IMG/VR virus record: IMGVR_UViG_3300036945_000079
Span: 1 to 38,820 of that record
Length of the DNA: 38,820 bases
Origin: a virus
Reading direction: 5' to 3' (one strand)
Below the pieces are notes generated by a model that saw only the letters and a list, made by a program, of their open reading frames with translations, was not told where the DNA came from and ran no database searches. Position numbers and translations under genes: made by a program. Positions 15,396 to 21,798 of the stretch are shown here, piece by piece (the first letter of the stretch is position 1; every line of letters starts with the position of its first letter).

Positions 15396-17717
15396 TCAAA
15401 ACTGCTCTCCCACACGGCTGGTTGAACGCAGGCCCTTGCGGTCTTTGTACTGCCCGGCCGACCTGTATGTGAATTCTTCCAGCAGGCCTGTTTCGAGCCA
15501 GTGCTTGATGATGCGCTTGGCTTGCGCATCGTTTTTCGTGTGCTTGGCGCTGTCGAATTGGTAGTTCGTTATAACACTTCCCGCGAACCGTTCTTTGTCT
15601 TGCGGTCGGCTGCTATAATGCTCCACGCCGCCGTCCGTTAAAATACCGGCGTTGATTAAGCTTAGGATCCTGTTGACGGTCTTTTCGTCCATTCCCTCCC
15701 ATTCGTCTGGGAGTGTGAACGGCACGCAGACGCCGACGTATTCCCCGTTGCCGATTTTGACACCGACCATCTGCCTGTAGACTGACGCGGCGGCCGGCGG
15801 TGCGAGGTTGGCTTTGCCGTCGTCGACCCTGAATATGCCTCTGGCGTCGTCCAGTGGTATGCCCAGCTTGACCGCGTCGTCCTCGCTGATCTTGTTTATG
15901 ACGCGGGCTGCTCGGACGGCCCCTATGACTGCGGATGCCCCACGCACGCTGTCGATGCCGGCGTCTTCACCGTTGCCTTTGCGGATGTGGTGGACGAGGG
16001 CTATGCCGCAGTTGGCCTCGTCGGCCACGCGTCGGATCTCGGCCACGACGGCGTTGACCGCGCCGTTATCGTTCTCAGATACGTTATGGGCTGCAACCAG
16101 CGGATCTATGAAAATCATGCCGATGTCCCACTCCTTTATCTTGCGCACCATGTAGTCGACGAGGGCTATGTTCGGGATGACACCGTCGCGGGTTTGCGTG
16201 CCGAATTTCATGCTGAAGTCTCGGCCCGCGCTGACGAAAAGCTTGCCCTCGACCTCTTCCGGCGTAAGCCCGTAACGTTGCATCGCTGCGGTGATACGCC
16301 GGTCGATTTCCTCTAACGTGTCCTCTAAATTTATGATCCAGACGTTACAGCGTTCGTAGACCTTTTCGAGCAGCAGTTCGCGCCCGGTGCAGATGCACAG
16401 CCCCTCGACGATCTGCAGGCTTGTCTTGCCGATGCCACCGGCGGATGCCAGCAGGCTGACGAAGGACCGCAGGTAATGGTTGCCGTAGATCCACCTGCGC
16501 GGCGGTATGTTGATCCCCAGCTTGACCTTGTACGGCACGGGCCACTCGGCCGTCGGGGCTGGTGGCTCCGCGCTGCCCATGGGTATGTCGATGTAATCTT
16601 TTGTTGCAGGCTGATCCAATTGCTTGGGCTGGACGTAGTCGAAGTCGTCCAGCGGGCTGACGGGTATGTCGGACGGCGGCGATGTTGCTACATTCGGCTT
16701 GATCTCCGCGCCGTAGGCTCGCACGGCCGCCTTGAAATCTCCGCCATGTTCGAAATGTGCAAATAAGTCGAACGCGTCGCCGTAGCAGTAAGCGTTGTCG
16801 CCCATTGATTTGGATCTACCGATGGCGGCGGCTGCATCAGATCCAGACAGGCTGACCCAGTGCGTGCCGAAGTTCTGCGTGGCGTAAGATCCGCTGGATT
16901 GGTATCTCGATTTGTAATGGTCGGACGATCCGCGACGCTCGTATCCGTACTTTAGCAGCAGGTCGGCGATGCTGTGCGCCTCGTTGAATGCGTCGACCGG
17001 GTTGGCTTCGGTCGGGTTGTTTAGCCTCCGCTCGGCCCGTTGCTTTTCCCTCTCACGGCGGCCAGCCTCGGCTTGCTCGAATGCGAACCGGCGCTGCTCG
17101 GCACGCCTGTCAACTTCCTGCATGATCGGGCTGTCACTGGTCAGTGCCACGTTGTTCGACCGCACGATGGCATGATCGTAGAACAGCGGCTTGAGATCCG
17201 GCCCACGCTTGGCCAGCGGGATGTTCGGCAGGTAGATCGGCTGACCGCATCGAGCCAGTGCGCCGTCAGGGATAATCCCGTGCTGCCGGAGTAGGTCGAA
17301 AAATGCGGATTGGATCTCCTCGTATGATGCCCCGTCGACAGGGGACGCCAGAGGCAGCAGGACGCGCCATTTGAGGCGATCCGGGCTTGCCCCAGACGAC
17401 GAGTAGACGATCATGCTGACATCGCCCAGCACGTCTCTGACGGCCTGTATGACGTCGGCCTTGCCGGGGTTTCCTTGGTCTATGTCGATGGCCAGCATGC
17501 GGAATGTACCACGTTCGCGCTGGGCGTCGTGGGATCGGCCGTCGTGGGCTGTGTAGGTCGACGGTATGAAGAAATCTGCGTCGGCTTTGTCTTTGGCCTG
17601 CGGTTCCTTGACCATCTTCACGATGTCGGCCCAGCTTATGCTTGGGTATGTCTGGTCTGGCCTGTCGATCAGCGTGAAGTAGCTGCCGTGCGCCATGAGG
17701 AAGCGAATGTCAGCCAT
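15396..17717 (-). CDS. Bifunctional primase-helicase (AEP-like N-terminus, RepA-type ATPase)
   Basis: This 773-aa protein probably starts replication. The N-terminal region (about 1-185) has 'MLAIDIDQGN' (D78, D80), 'YSSSGAS' (105-111) and 'KWRVLLPL', as in archaeo-eukaryotic primase-like domains. A charged coiled coil (about 200-235) follows, then 'GDAFDLFAHFEHGGDFKAAV' (313-332). The RecA-like ATPase has Walker A 'ASAGGIGKTS' (424-433) and Walker B within 'GMIFIDPLVAAHN', then 'GIALVHHIRKG'. This layout matches RepA-like helicases with AAA_25 domains. The start ATG 17717 lacks a clear Shine-Dalgarno; the in-frame TTG at 17822 lies in the terminator hairpin of an opposing RNA and is unlikely. 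Confidence 0.88.
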   Translation of the reverse strand: MADIRFLMAHGSYFTLIDRPDQTYPSISWADIVKMVKEPQAKDKADADFFIPSTYTAHDGRSHDAQRERGTFRMLAIDIDQGNPGKADVIQAVRDVLGDVSMIVYSSSGASPDRLKWRVLLPLASPVDGASYEEIQSAFFDLLRQHGIIPDGALARCGQPIYLPNIPLAKRGPDLKPLFYDHAIVRSNNVALTSDSPIMQEVDRRAEQRRFAFEQAEAGRREREKQRAERRLNNPTEANPVDAFNEAHSIADLLLKYGYERRGSSDHYKSRYQSSGSYATQNFGTHWVSLSGSDAAAAIGRSKSMGDNAYCYGDAFDLFAHFEHGGDFKAAVRAYGAEIKPNVATSPPSDIPVSPLDDFDYVQPKQLDQPATKDYIDIPMGSAEPPAPTAEWPVPYKVKLGINIPPRRWIYGNHYLRSFVSLLASAGGIGKTSLQIVEGLCICTGRELLLEKVYERCNVWIINLEDTLEEIDRRITAAMQRYGLTPEEVEGKLFVSAGRDFSMKFGTQTRDGVIPNIALVDYMVRKIKEWDIGMIFIDPLVAAHNVSENDNGAVNAVVAEIRRVADEANCGIALVHHIRKGNGEDAGIDSVRGASAVIGAVRAARVINKISEDDAVKLGIPLDDARGIFRVDDGKANLAPPAAASVYRQMVGVKIGNGEYVGVCVPFTLPDEWEGMDEKTVNRILSLINAGILTDGGVEHYSSRPQDKERFAGSVITNYQFDSAKHTKNDAQAKRIIKHWLETGLLEEFTYRSAGQYKDRKGLRSTSRVGEQF

Positions 17718-17731
17718 AGATGCACAGGCAG

Positions 17732-17760
17732 TTGCATGGTGTGATGAGGTGATATATAAA
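17732..17760 (+). promoter_or_regulatory. Sigma-70-like promoter of a rightward small RNA
   Basis: TTGCAT (17732-17737) and TATAAA (17755-17760) are separated by exactly 17 bases on the plus strand, opposite to all genes around it. Transcription would start near 17767 and meet a strong terminator about 60 bases on. No protein frame of useful size lies between. Confidence 0.7.
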
Positions 17761-17766
17761 CATGGT

Positions 17767-17837
17767 GCGAGGCGTTCTCCCTGCGTTGCATTGTGCTTAG
17801 GCCCGGTTGGATCCTCCCCCAACCGGGCCTCTTTTTA
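17767..17837 (+). ncRNA. Candidate small RNA, antisense to primase leader, with C-rich loops
   Basis: The predicted transcript of about 70 bases begins after the promoter at 17732-17760 and ends in a rho-independent terminator. Two hairpins can form: a weaker one (about 17766-17790) with loop TTCTCCCTG, and the terminator hairpin with loop ATCCTCCC. Both loops carry anti-Shine-Dalgarno-like C-rich sequence. This plan resembles the CcsR/'cuckoo' small RNAs of alphaproteobacteria, which expose CCUCC motifs in loops. It is also fully complementary to the leader of the primase-helicase mRNA, so cis control of replication is a second possibility. Confidence 0.65.
17799..17837 (+). terminator. Rho-independent terminator of the rightward small RNA
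   Basis: A perfect stem of 12 pairs joins 17799-17810 (AGGCCCGGTTGG) with 17819-17830 (CCAACCGGGCCT) around an 8-base loop, followed by CTTTTTATT on the plus strand. The minus-strand copy is not followed by a T run, so it ends only rightward transcription. Confidence 0.88.
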
Positions 17838-18263
17838 TTGTCTCGCCAGCTTACCTTTGATGCCGGGGCTGTTTTCGCCAGTGCGAGATTTGCAGTATTC
17901 TATGAACTTTGGCATGTTCAAGTTCTCCTTTTGTGTTCCCCACTTAAGGTTGTTAGCATTATTGTTCATTGCATCCTCATCAATATGGATGACAACATCC
18001 ATCCCGTCAGGTGCTGGACCGTGAAACGCTTCGCACACAAGCCTATGAACTTTCATGTTTCCGTAGAACTTTGCACATATGTTCATAAACTCATGCCTAG
18101 CTGTTTTAGATGCGCGAGTAATGTAACCAAACGTAGGCTTTGGCTCATACTTTCTTAATCCACCATGAGGCATTTTTGCCCATCTTTCTGGCAGCAAAAT
18201 CCTGCCAATTGAACTTGCCATGATTCCCGGCTTCGACGGGACTGGCTTCCAGATTTCTTCCAT
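17835..18263 (-). CDS. HNH endonuclease with NUMOD4-like N-terminus
   Basis: This 142-aa protein begins 'MEEIWKPVPSKPGIMASSIGRIL', close to the NUMOD4 motif of homing endonucleases, then has the HNH_3-type core 'KVHRLVCEAFHGPAPDGMDVVIHIDEDAMNNNANNLKWGTQKENL'. It contains the expected H-N-N residues ('VIHIDEDAMNNNANNL'), although the usual 'HIDGNKxNN' is altered to 'HIDEDAMNN'. It is likely a free-standing homing endonuclease inserted between ssb and the primase-helicase. Its ribosome binding site is partly hidden in a hairpin (18272-18304). Confidence 0.88.
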   Translation of the reverse strand: MEEIWKPVPSKPGIMASSIGRILLPERWAKMPHGGLRKYEPKPTFGYITRASKTARHEFMNICAKFYGNMKVHRLVCEAFHGPAPDGMDVVIHIDEDAMNNNANNLKWGTQKENLNMPKFIEYCKSRTGENSPGIKGKLARQ

Positions 18264-18269
18264 TCAGAT

Positions 18270-18304
18270 CTCCTTTAGACTTGATGCGTTATCAAGCCTA
18301 AAGG
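18270..18304 (-). promoter_or_regulatory. Hairpin sequestering the ribosome binding site of the HNH gene
   Basis: On the minus strand, CCTTTAG-G-CTTGAT (18304-18291) pairs with ATCAAG-T-CTAAAGG (18285-18272) around a 5-base loop, the G and T forming a wobble. The 3' arm contains AAAGG of the AAAGGAG Shine-Dalgarno (18276-18270) for the ATG at 18263. In a long read-through transcript the site would be closed; a transcript starting inside the hairpin would leave it open. This matches the logic known for T4 I-TevI. Confidence 0.7.
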
Positions 18305-18323
18305 ATTTGTTGTGGCCATGCAA
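18295..18323 (-). promoter_or_regulatory. Candidate internal promoter overlapping the RBS hairpin
   Basis: On the minus strand, TTGCAT (18323-18318) lies 17 bases before TAGGCT (18300-18295). The -10 is weak against consensus but close to the TAGGTT of the early leftward promoter. Its start site would fall in the 5' arm of the hairpin, so transcripts from it could not close the ribosome binding site. Confidence 0.4.
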
Positions 18324-18344
18324 GCTAGACTTGCCAACATGGCC
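18314..18344 (-). other. Stem-loop directly after the ssb stop codon
   Basis: GGCCATG (18314-18320) pairs with CATGGCC (18338-18344), and an inner CAAG/CTTG (18321-18324 with 18330-18333) extends it. There is no T run on either strand, so it is more likely an mRNA-stabilising or processing structure than a terminator. Confidence 0.5.
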
Positions 18345-19007
18345 TTAATCAAAAGGGATTTCGTCATCCAGATCGGCAAGCTTCGGTTTAGCCTGCGCGG
18401 TGGTAGACTTCACCTCAAGTTCAAACGGATCTTCCGCCGGCTTCTTGACCTCGACCTCGTCGAAGTCATCCATGCCATTGTCGCCGTACTTGGCTTCTGT
18501 GACTTGGACTGCATCGAGCAGTAGGCTGATGCCACCGTTTCCGTCTGGGTCAACCACAGCGACGGCCCATGCACGCACAGTGCCGACCGAGCCACCCCAG
18601 AAGTCCAGCTTTTCCATGGGCTGCTTTGCGCCGTCGATCACGGTCGGTGCTTCGTTGCGGTCACCGTTCTTCTTCGTGCCGTTACGCTTGGCCGAAAACT
18701 GCATGAAGCCTGTCGGGTTGCCGTTGCTGTCTTTCAGCCGCTTTGCGCCGAAGACAGTTTTGAACTCAGGCATCTTGGTATTGCGGGTGCGGCACTCGGC
18801 GTAGTGCGCTTTCAGATCGGCGACCAAGGCTTTGGCCTCGGCTTCGGGCATGTCGAATGTGACCGACCATGCAGCGTTGCTGGCCGTGGGTGCGCAGGGT
18901 TCGCTGCGCTGCGTGGCCGTGTTGAAGCGGTGCGTCTGGTGCAGCTTTGGGAACTGGAGCGTGACGTTTTTCGCCAACACTTTCTTGAAGTCTGAATTGT
19001 CTGCCAT
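18345..19007 (-). CDS. ssb: Single-stranded DNA-binding protein (DUF2815-like)
   Basis: This 220-aa protein has the pattern of phage SSBs of the DUF2815 type: 'FKKVLAKNVTLQFPKLHQTHRFN', 'AWSVTFDMPEAEAKALVADLKAHY', 'WGGSVGTVRAWAVAVVDPDGNGGISLLLDAVQVTE', then an acidic tail. The last residues 'DLDDEIPFD' closely match the C-terminal tip of bacterial SSBs ('DDDIPF'), which recruits partner enzymes. It would coat single-stranded DNA during replication and recombination. AAAGGAGA lies before ATG 19007; an upstream in-frame start at 19067 has no such signal and is rejected. Confidence 0.85.
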   Translation of the reverse strand: MADNSDFKKVLAKNVTLQFPKLHQTHRFNTATQRSEPCAPTASNAAWSVTFDMPEAEAKALVADLKAHYAECRTRNTKMPEFKTVFGAKRLKDSNGNPTGFMQFSAKRNGTKKNGDRNEAPTVIDGAKQPMEKLDFWGGSVGTVRAWAVAVVDPDGNGGISLLLDAVQVTEAKYGDNGMDDFDEVEVKKPAEDPFELEVKSTTAQAKPKLADLDDEIPFD

Positions 19008-19029
19008 GGTGTTCTCCTTTGAAGCAGAT

Positions 19030-19833
19030 TTAGAAATCCGAAAAGACATCCTCTTCGGGCAGTTCAACTTGCCAACGCGGCAGGTCGATCACGTTAACCA
19101 AATCCCAACCTGTCCGATAGTCGTTGGACGCTTCGGCGTTGGCGATCTGGTATAGGGTCTGCGTCACCTTCATGTCGGCTTGCAGGATGTATTCGTCGGA
19201 CAGCGTGTGTGCGCACACTGCATACGGCGCTTCCTTCTCGACGCACAAGAAGTAAAATTCCAAGCCGCCGGCGCCGTGCTGCTGCATGCAGCGACGGTAG
19301 AATGCCGCCTGCAAATCGTAACCGTACCGGCGCAGATCACGCGGGAATCCGTTCGGGCTGGCATCCTGCGTTGTCTTGATGTCGAACATCAGGTTCATGC
19401 TGGGGATGTATCCATCGGGCCGGCATTTGATCTTCACGCCGGTTTGTGCGTCCTCTGCGAAGAAGCTGCCTTCGGCTACCAGATCGGCGGCTTCAAGCCA
19501 CATCTTGCCAGCCGGGTGCGCTCGGACGGCTTCGGCCATGCGTTCGGCCAGATCATAGTCGGCTTCCGTGAGCAGTAGCTTGCCGTCCAGATCGGCGGCC
19601 AGCTTGAGATCCTTCCACTTGTTGCCCCGGCGATCTTCGGGGCCGCGCACGATCAGATCCTTTTCCGGCTCGAGGCAAAGCGCATGCACGGCCGTGCCGA
19701 GGTCGAACGCCGCGCTGGATTTGTAAACTTTGTTCTTCCAGTGCAGCAATGATTTCAACGCAACGGCTTTGACATCGCTGCTGCTGATCTCCGGCCGTGC
19801 GTGGTAGGCTTCGTTGGTTAGGTCAAGTTGCAT
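19030..19833 (-). CDS. PD-(D/E)XK exonuclease, RecE/Cas4-like
   Basis: This 267-aa protein has the order of motifs of phage PDDEXK nucleases (DUF3799-like): 'FDLGTAVHALCLEP', 'GVKIKCRPDGYI' (metal Asp), 'LMFDIKTTQDASP' (D-x-K), and 'YGYDLQAAFYRR' (the QxxxY motif). The protein opens with 'EAYHARPEISSSDVK', a common opening for RecE-like nucleases. With SSB and the RuvC-like protein it forms a recombination set. A GTG four codons upstream is possible; ATG 19833 is used. Its 5' end overlaps the next gene by 16 bases. Confidence 0.85.
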   Translation of the reverse strand: MQLDLTNEAYHARPEISSSDVKAVALKSLLHWKNKVYKSSAAFDLGTAVHALCLEPEKDLIVRGPEDRRGNKWKDLKLAADLDGKLLLTEADYDLAERMAEAVRAHPAGKMWLEAADLVAEGSFFAEDAQTGVKIKCRPDGYIPSMNLMFDIKTTQDASPNGFPRDLRRYGYDLQAAFYRRCMQQHGAGGLEFYFLCVEKEAPYAVCAHTLSDEYILQADMKVTQTLYQIANAEASNDYRTGWDLVNVIDLPRWQVELPEEDVFSDF

Positions 19834-20171
19834 GTGATCACCCACTGTTCCCGTTTAAACTTGCGATGGTAGGTTTTGTAAATTTCCCTAATTCTACCGG
19901 CTGAGACATTCATGCCCGCGCCGATGGCCTTGAATGTCATGCCGCCATCATACATCCTCACGATTTCCTCACGTCTCGCCTCCGCGATTTCGATAGAACG
20001 TATCTTGTCTCCGGAGCATCTCACCAACATGGGCAGCAACTCTTCGCAGTAAATCCTGCTGACATTGATGCCGTCCACTTTGATTGACGCATTTCGAATT
20101 GATACTTCTGCATCAGGTCCAAACTTATTTTTGATCAAACTCATTTGGTCGATCACGTCGGTTACCTTCAT
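19818..20171 (-). CDS. HTH-containing hypothetical protein
   Basis: This 117-aa protein ends with a basic helix-turn-helix-like region 'ARREEIVRMYDGGMTFKAIGAGMNVSAGRIREIYKTYHRKFKRE' (read in pieces: 'MTFKAIGAGMNVSAGRIREI'), similar to sigma region 4 or recombination directionality-type folds. The N-terminal half has no recognised family. GGAGG lies five bases before ATG 20171, which overlaps the ruvC-like stop as ATGA, so the upstream ATG at 20183 is rejected. Likely a DNA-binding regulator; target unknown. Confidence 0.68.
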   Translation of the reverse strand: MKVTDVIDQMSLIKNKFGPDAEVSIRNASIKVDGINVSRIYCEELLPMLVRCSGDKIRSIEIAEARREEIVRMYDGGMTFKAIGAGMNVSAGRIREIYKTYHRKFKREQWVITCNLT

Positions 20172-20611
20172 TTCTTCCTCCATCCATAGTAGGCGATCAA
20201 TGCACTTTCGGCTCGTCCGTCATCCTTAACCCTAGCCCACTGATCGGCGGCGTCGGGGAAGTATTGGCTGGCCAGCGCACGGCTGGCATTCTTGTCGGTG
20301 GTCAGGTGCATGGATTTCTTCCACGCACTTGGGTCAACCTCAAACGTCGGCACGCCGGCGAAGAACAGGCACGCCTTGAGTTCGCCGTATGCCACCGCGA
20401 TGGTTACGGCGTTTTTGATGCCAATCATACGCGGATAGAACGGGCGTTCGAGCCACGCGCACTTGACGACGCCGATGTCGCTAATAAGTTGACGCTTGCC
20501 GTCGATCGTTCCCGGCATGTCGTAGGTTGTGACCGACAGTGCGCCCTCGTAATCGTCCATGACCGCGAAGGCGCCCTGCTTACCCGGGTCGATGCCGATG
20601 ATGCGGGTCAT
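20168..20611 (-). CDS. RuvC-like Holliday junction resolvase
   Basis: This 147-aa protein opens with 'MTRIIGIDPGKQGAFAVMDD', the first RuvC motif with catalytic D8. It continues with 'CAWLERPFY' (probable acidic residue), 'NAVTIAVAYGELKACLFFAGVPTFEVDPSAWKK' in pieces typical of RuvC-fold proteins, and a C-terminal 'DDGRAESALIAYYG', with the last acidic residues. It would resolve branched DNA before packaging. ATG 20611 has GGGGGAGG upstream and overlaps the preceding stop as ATGA; an upstream start at 20641 is rejected. Confidence 0.85.
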   Translation of the reverse strand: MTRIIGIDPGKQGAFAVMDDYEGALSVTTYDMPGTIDGKRQLISDIGVVKCAWLERPFYPRMIGIKNAVTIAVAYGELKACLFFAGVPTFEVDPSAWKKSMHLTTDKNASRALASQYFPDAADQWARVKDDGRAESALIAYYGWRKK

Positions 20612-20877
20612 GCCTCCCCCGCCGCAATCTCGCCACCGCAAGCCAGATAGCCGCAGCCGTCAACCCAGTTGTCCATGTTGTCATGGTTCGACTTGATGCG
20701 GGCCAGCTTGAGCAGCGTCATCATCACGGCCACGTCGGCGGCCGATACGTTGACGTCAAGGTGTGCAGACCAGTAGGCCGCGATCAGGCCGAAGTTGCGT
20801 TCGGCGTCGCCATGCGTGGCCGCCCTGTCTTGGGTGACATACGTTTTAGCTAAGTCAAGGATTTCACTTCGGGTCAT
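20608..20877 (-). CDS. DUF6378-like protein
   Basis: This 89-aa protein contains 'DRAATHGDAERNFGLIAAYWSAHL', 'SAADVAVMMTLLKLARIKSNHDNMDNWVDGCGYLACGGEI', a pattern I recall as DUF6378, frequent in phages of proteobacteria. The conserved His/Asp/Glu residues recall all-alpha NTP pyrophosphohydrolases of the MazG type, but this is inference. GGAG lies seven bases before the ATG. It overlaps the HTH gene by 14 bases. Confidence 0.8.
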   Translation of the reverse strand: MTRSEILDLAKTYVTQDRAATHGDAERNFGLIAAYWSAHLDVNVSAADVAVMMTLLKLARIKSNHDNMDNWVDGCGYLACGGEIAAGEA

Positions 20878-21046
20878 AGATCATCTCCACATAGCTTTTC
20901 AGGATCTTTAACGTGCCTTCGCGGGGTTCCTGCTTGCCCTGCCAGATCCTCCAGAGTGACGAATAACTCATGCCGCAGAAACGGGCGGCGTCGGCGATCT
21001 CGTTCTTCGGGATCAGCCGCTTTAGTTCATCTACGGTGTAGACCAT
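20864..21046 (-). CDS. Small HTH regulator (Cro-like), first leftward gene
   Basis: This 60-aa protein holds a helix-turn-helix 'EIADAARFCGMSYSSLWRIWQGKQEP' (about residues 14-39), in the size range of Cro-like repressors. It is the first gene of the leftward operon, next to the divergent promoters, so it probably binds the repeats there and controls one or both operons. AGGAG lies before ATG 21046; the in-frame start at 21100 would overlap the promoter and is rejected. No partner CI-like repressor was found. Confidence 0.72.
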   Translation of the reverse strand: MVYTVDELKRLIPKNEIADAARFCGMSYSSLWRIWQGKQEPREGTLKILKSYVEMIYDPK

Positions 21047-21071
21047 GGGATTACTCCTGTCGTGTCCGGCG

Positions 21072-21100
21072 AACCTATGCGGATGCGCAGATGCGGTCAA
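21072..21100 (-). promoter_or_regulatory. Early leftward promoter
   Basis: On the minus strand, TTGACC (21100-21095) and TAGGTT (21077-21072) are 17 bases apart. The spacer holds three ATGCG units (plus strand 21077-21096), possible operator half-sites. It lies about 25 bases before the HTH gene's start codon and drives the long leftward operon. Confidence 0.65.
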
Positions 21101-21111
21101 GCGAAATTATT

Positions 21112-21123
21112 TGCGTTGACGCA
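21112..21123. promoter_or_regulatory. Candidate operator between divergent promoters
   Basis: TGCGTTGACGCA is an inverted repeat of TGCGT and ACGCA with a two-base centre, placed between the two -35 boxes. TGCGCAT also occurs in both promoter spacers. These are likely sites for the nearby HTH protein. Confidence 0.5.
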
Positions 21124-21134
21124 TCATTTTGTTG

Positions 21135-21163
21135 TTGACGTGGCTTGCGTGTGCGCATAAGTT
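21135..21163 (+). promoter_or_regulatory. Early rightward promoter
   Basis: TTGACG (21135-21140) and TAAGTT (21158-21163) are separated by 17 bases; a CATAAG two bases left is an alternative -10. The start would lie about 25 bases before the first rightward gene. It faces away from the leftward promoter. Confidence 0.65.
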
Positions 21164-21195
21164 GGTATCACGAACAAGCAAACAAGGAACCTGCC

Positions 21196-21471
21196 ATGAC
21201 AAAGATCGCCATCAGCACCAACGAATACGGATCTAAGCACCTGAACGTGAACGGGCGGTTTGTCGCCGTCAACAGTCGCATCACCGAGATCAACATGGTG
21301 TCGACTGCGCGCTGGGAAGGCGTCGCCGGCGGGGCCGCGTTCTGCATCTTTGGCGGCAAGGAAGCCGGAGGCGCAAGGAACGATTGGTTTGTGCAATGGG
21401 ACGCCCACGGCGAGCATACGTTTAAGGTCGATAGCGCGACCGCCGCCTGCAACATCATTGAGCGCGCTTGA
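21196..21471 (+). CDS. Hypothetical protein, first rightward gene
   Basis: This 91-aa protein ('MTKIAISTNEYGSKHLNVNGRF...') looks like a small soluble beta-rich protein with Trp residues and a Gly-rich middle ('GVAGGAAFCIFGGKEAGG'). No family recognised. AAGGAA lies seven bases before ATG 21196; the upstream in-frame start at 21145 would lie within the promoter. As the first gene after the rightward promoter it is probably made immediately after infection. Confidence 0.72.
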   Translation: MTKIAISTNEYGSKHLNVNGRFVAVNSRITEINMVSTARWEGVAGGAAFCIFGGKEAGGARNDWFVQWDAHGEHTFKVDSATAACNIIERA

Positions 21472-21480
21472 TCCAAAAAC

Positions 21481-21496
21481 GGGGGCTTCGGCCCCC
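21481..21496 (+). other. Stem-loop GGGGGC-TTCG-GCCCCC
   Basis: A perfect six-pair GC stem with a TTCG tetraloop lies between the first and second rightward genes. It is the stem form common in bacterial terminators, but no T run follows, so it may be an attenuator, a stabilising element, or a weak terminator that separates the first gene from the rest. Confidence 0.6.
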
Positions 21497-21523
21497 ACCA
21501 ACCCCCAACAAAAGGAAACCAAA

Positions 21524-21619
21524 ATGCGTGAATTTCTTGAAGACCTGATCGGCTGCTTGTGCCTTTTCGCCCTCATCCCCGCCATCTTCTTTGTGCTGTA
21601 CGGGCTGGGGTGGCAGTGA
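21524..21619 (+). CDS. 31-aa single-TM small protein
   Basis: The tiny protein has a short acidic start ('MREFLEDLIG') and a hydrophobic helix (about residues 10-28, 'CLCLFALIPAIFFVLYGL'). AGGAAA lies eight bases before the ATG and the TGA stop shares a base with the next ATG (TGATG), so it is likely translated. Such small membrane proteins are common in early phage operons; function unknown. Confidence 0.68.
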   Translation: MREFLEDLIGCLCLFALIPAIFFVLYGLGWQ

Positions 21620-21798
21620 TGGCGATCAAGCTTAACTCGAAGGACACACGGCTCGTTTTGATTGGCCTAAAGGTCTACCGCCTTTACGTTGCCGACGAAC
21701 CAGACACGCCAGCCAAGGCGACTGAGTTGGCAGACATTGACCGCCTGTGCGCGACTTATTTGCGGTCGGGCAGGGCGTTGGTAAGGGTGGGGAAATGA
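21619..21798 (+). CDS. Small hypothetical protein
   Basis: This 59-aa basic protein ('MAIKLNSKDTRLVLIGLKVYRLYVADEP...') is not recognised. The ATG shares a base with the preceding TGA and its own stop overlaps the methyltransferase start as ATGA, so it belongs to a tightly coupled chain. Confidence 0.65.
   Translation: MAIKLNSKDTRLVLIGLKVYRLYVADEPDTPAKATELADIDRLCATYLRSGRALVRVGK

Noticed and set aside
15157-15529. Leftward small frames (80 and 72 codons) at the end of the primase-helicase gene
   Set aside because: They overlap the primase end out of frame and cross the structured RNA region; no Shine-Dalgarno and no recognisable product.
17718-17822. Longer start of the primase-helicase at TTG 17822
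   Set aside because: The codon is TTG, it lies in the stem of the opposing RNA's terminator, and the extra 35 residues look non-coding; ATG 17717 begins the conserved-looking sequence.
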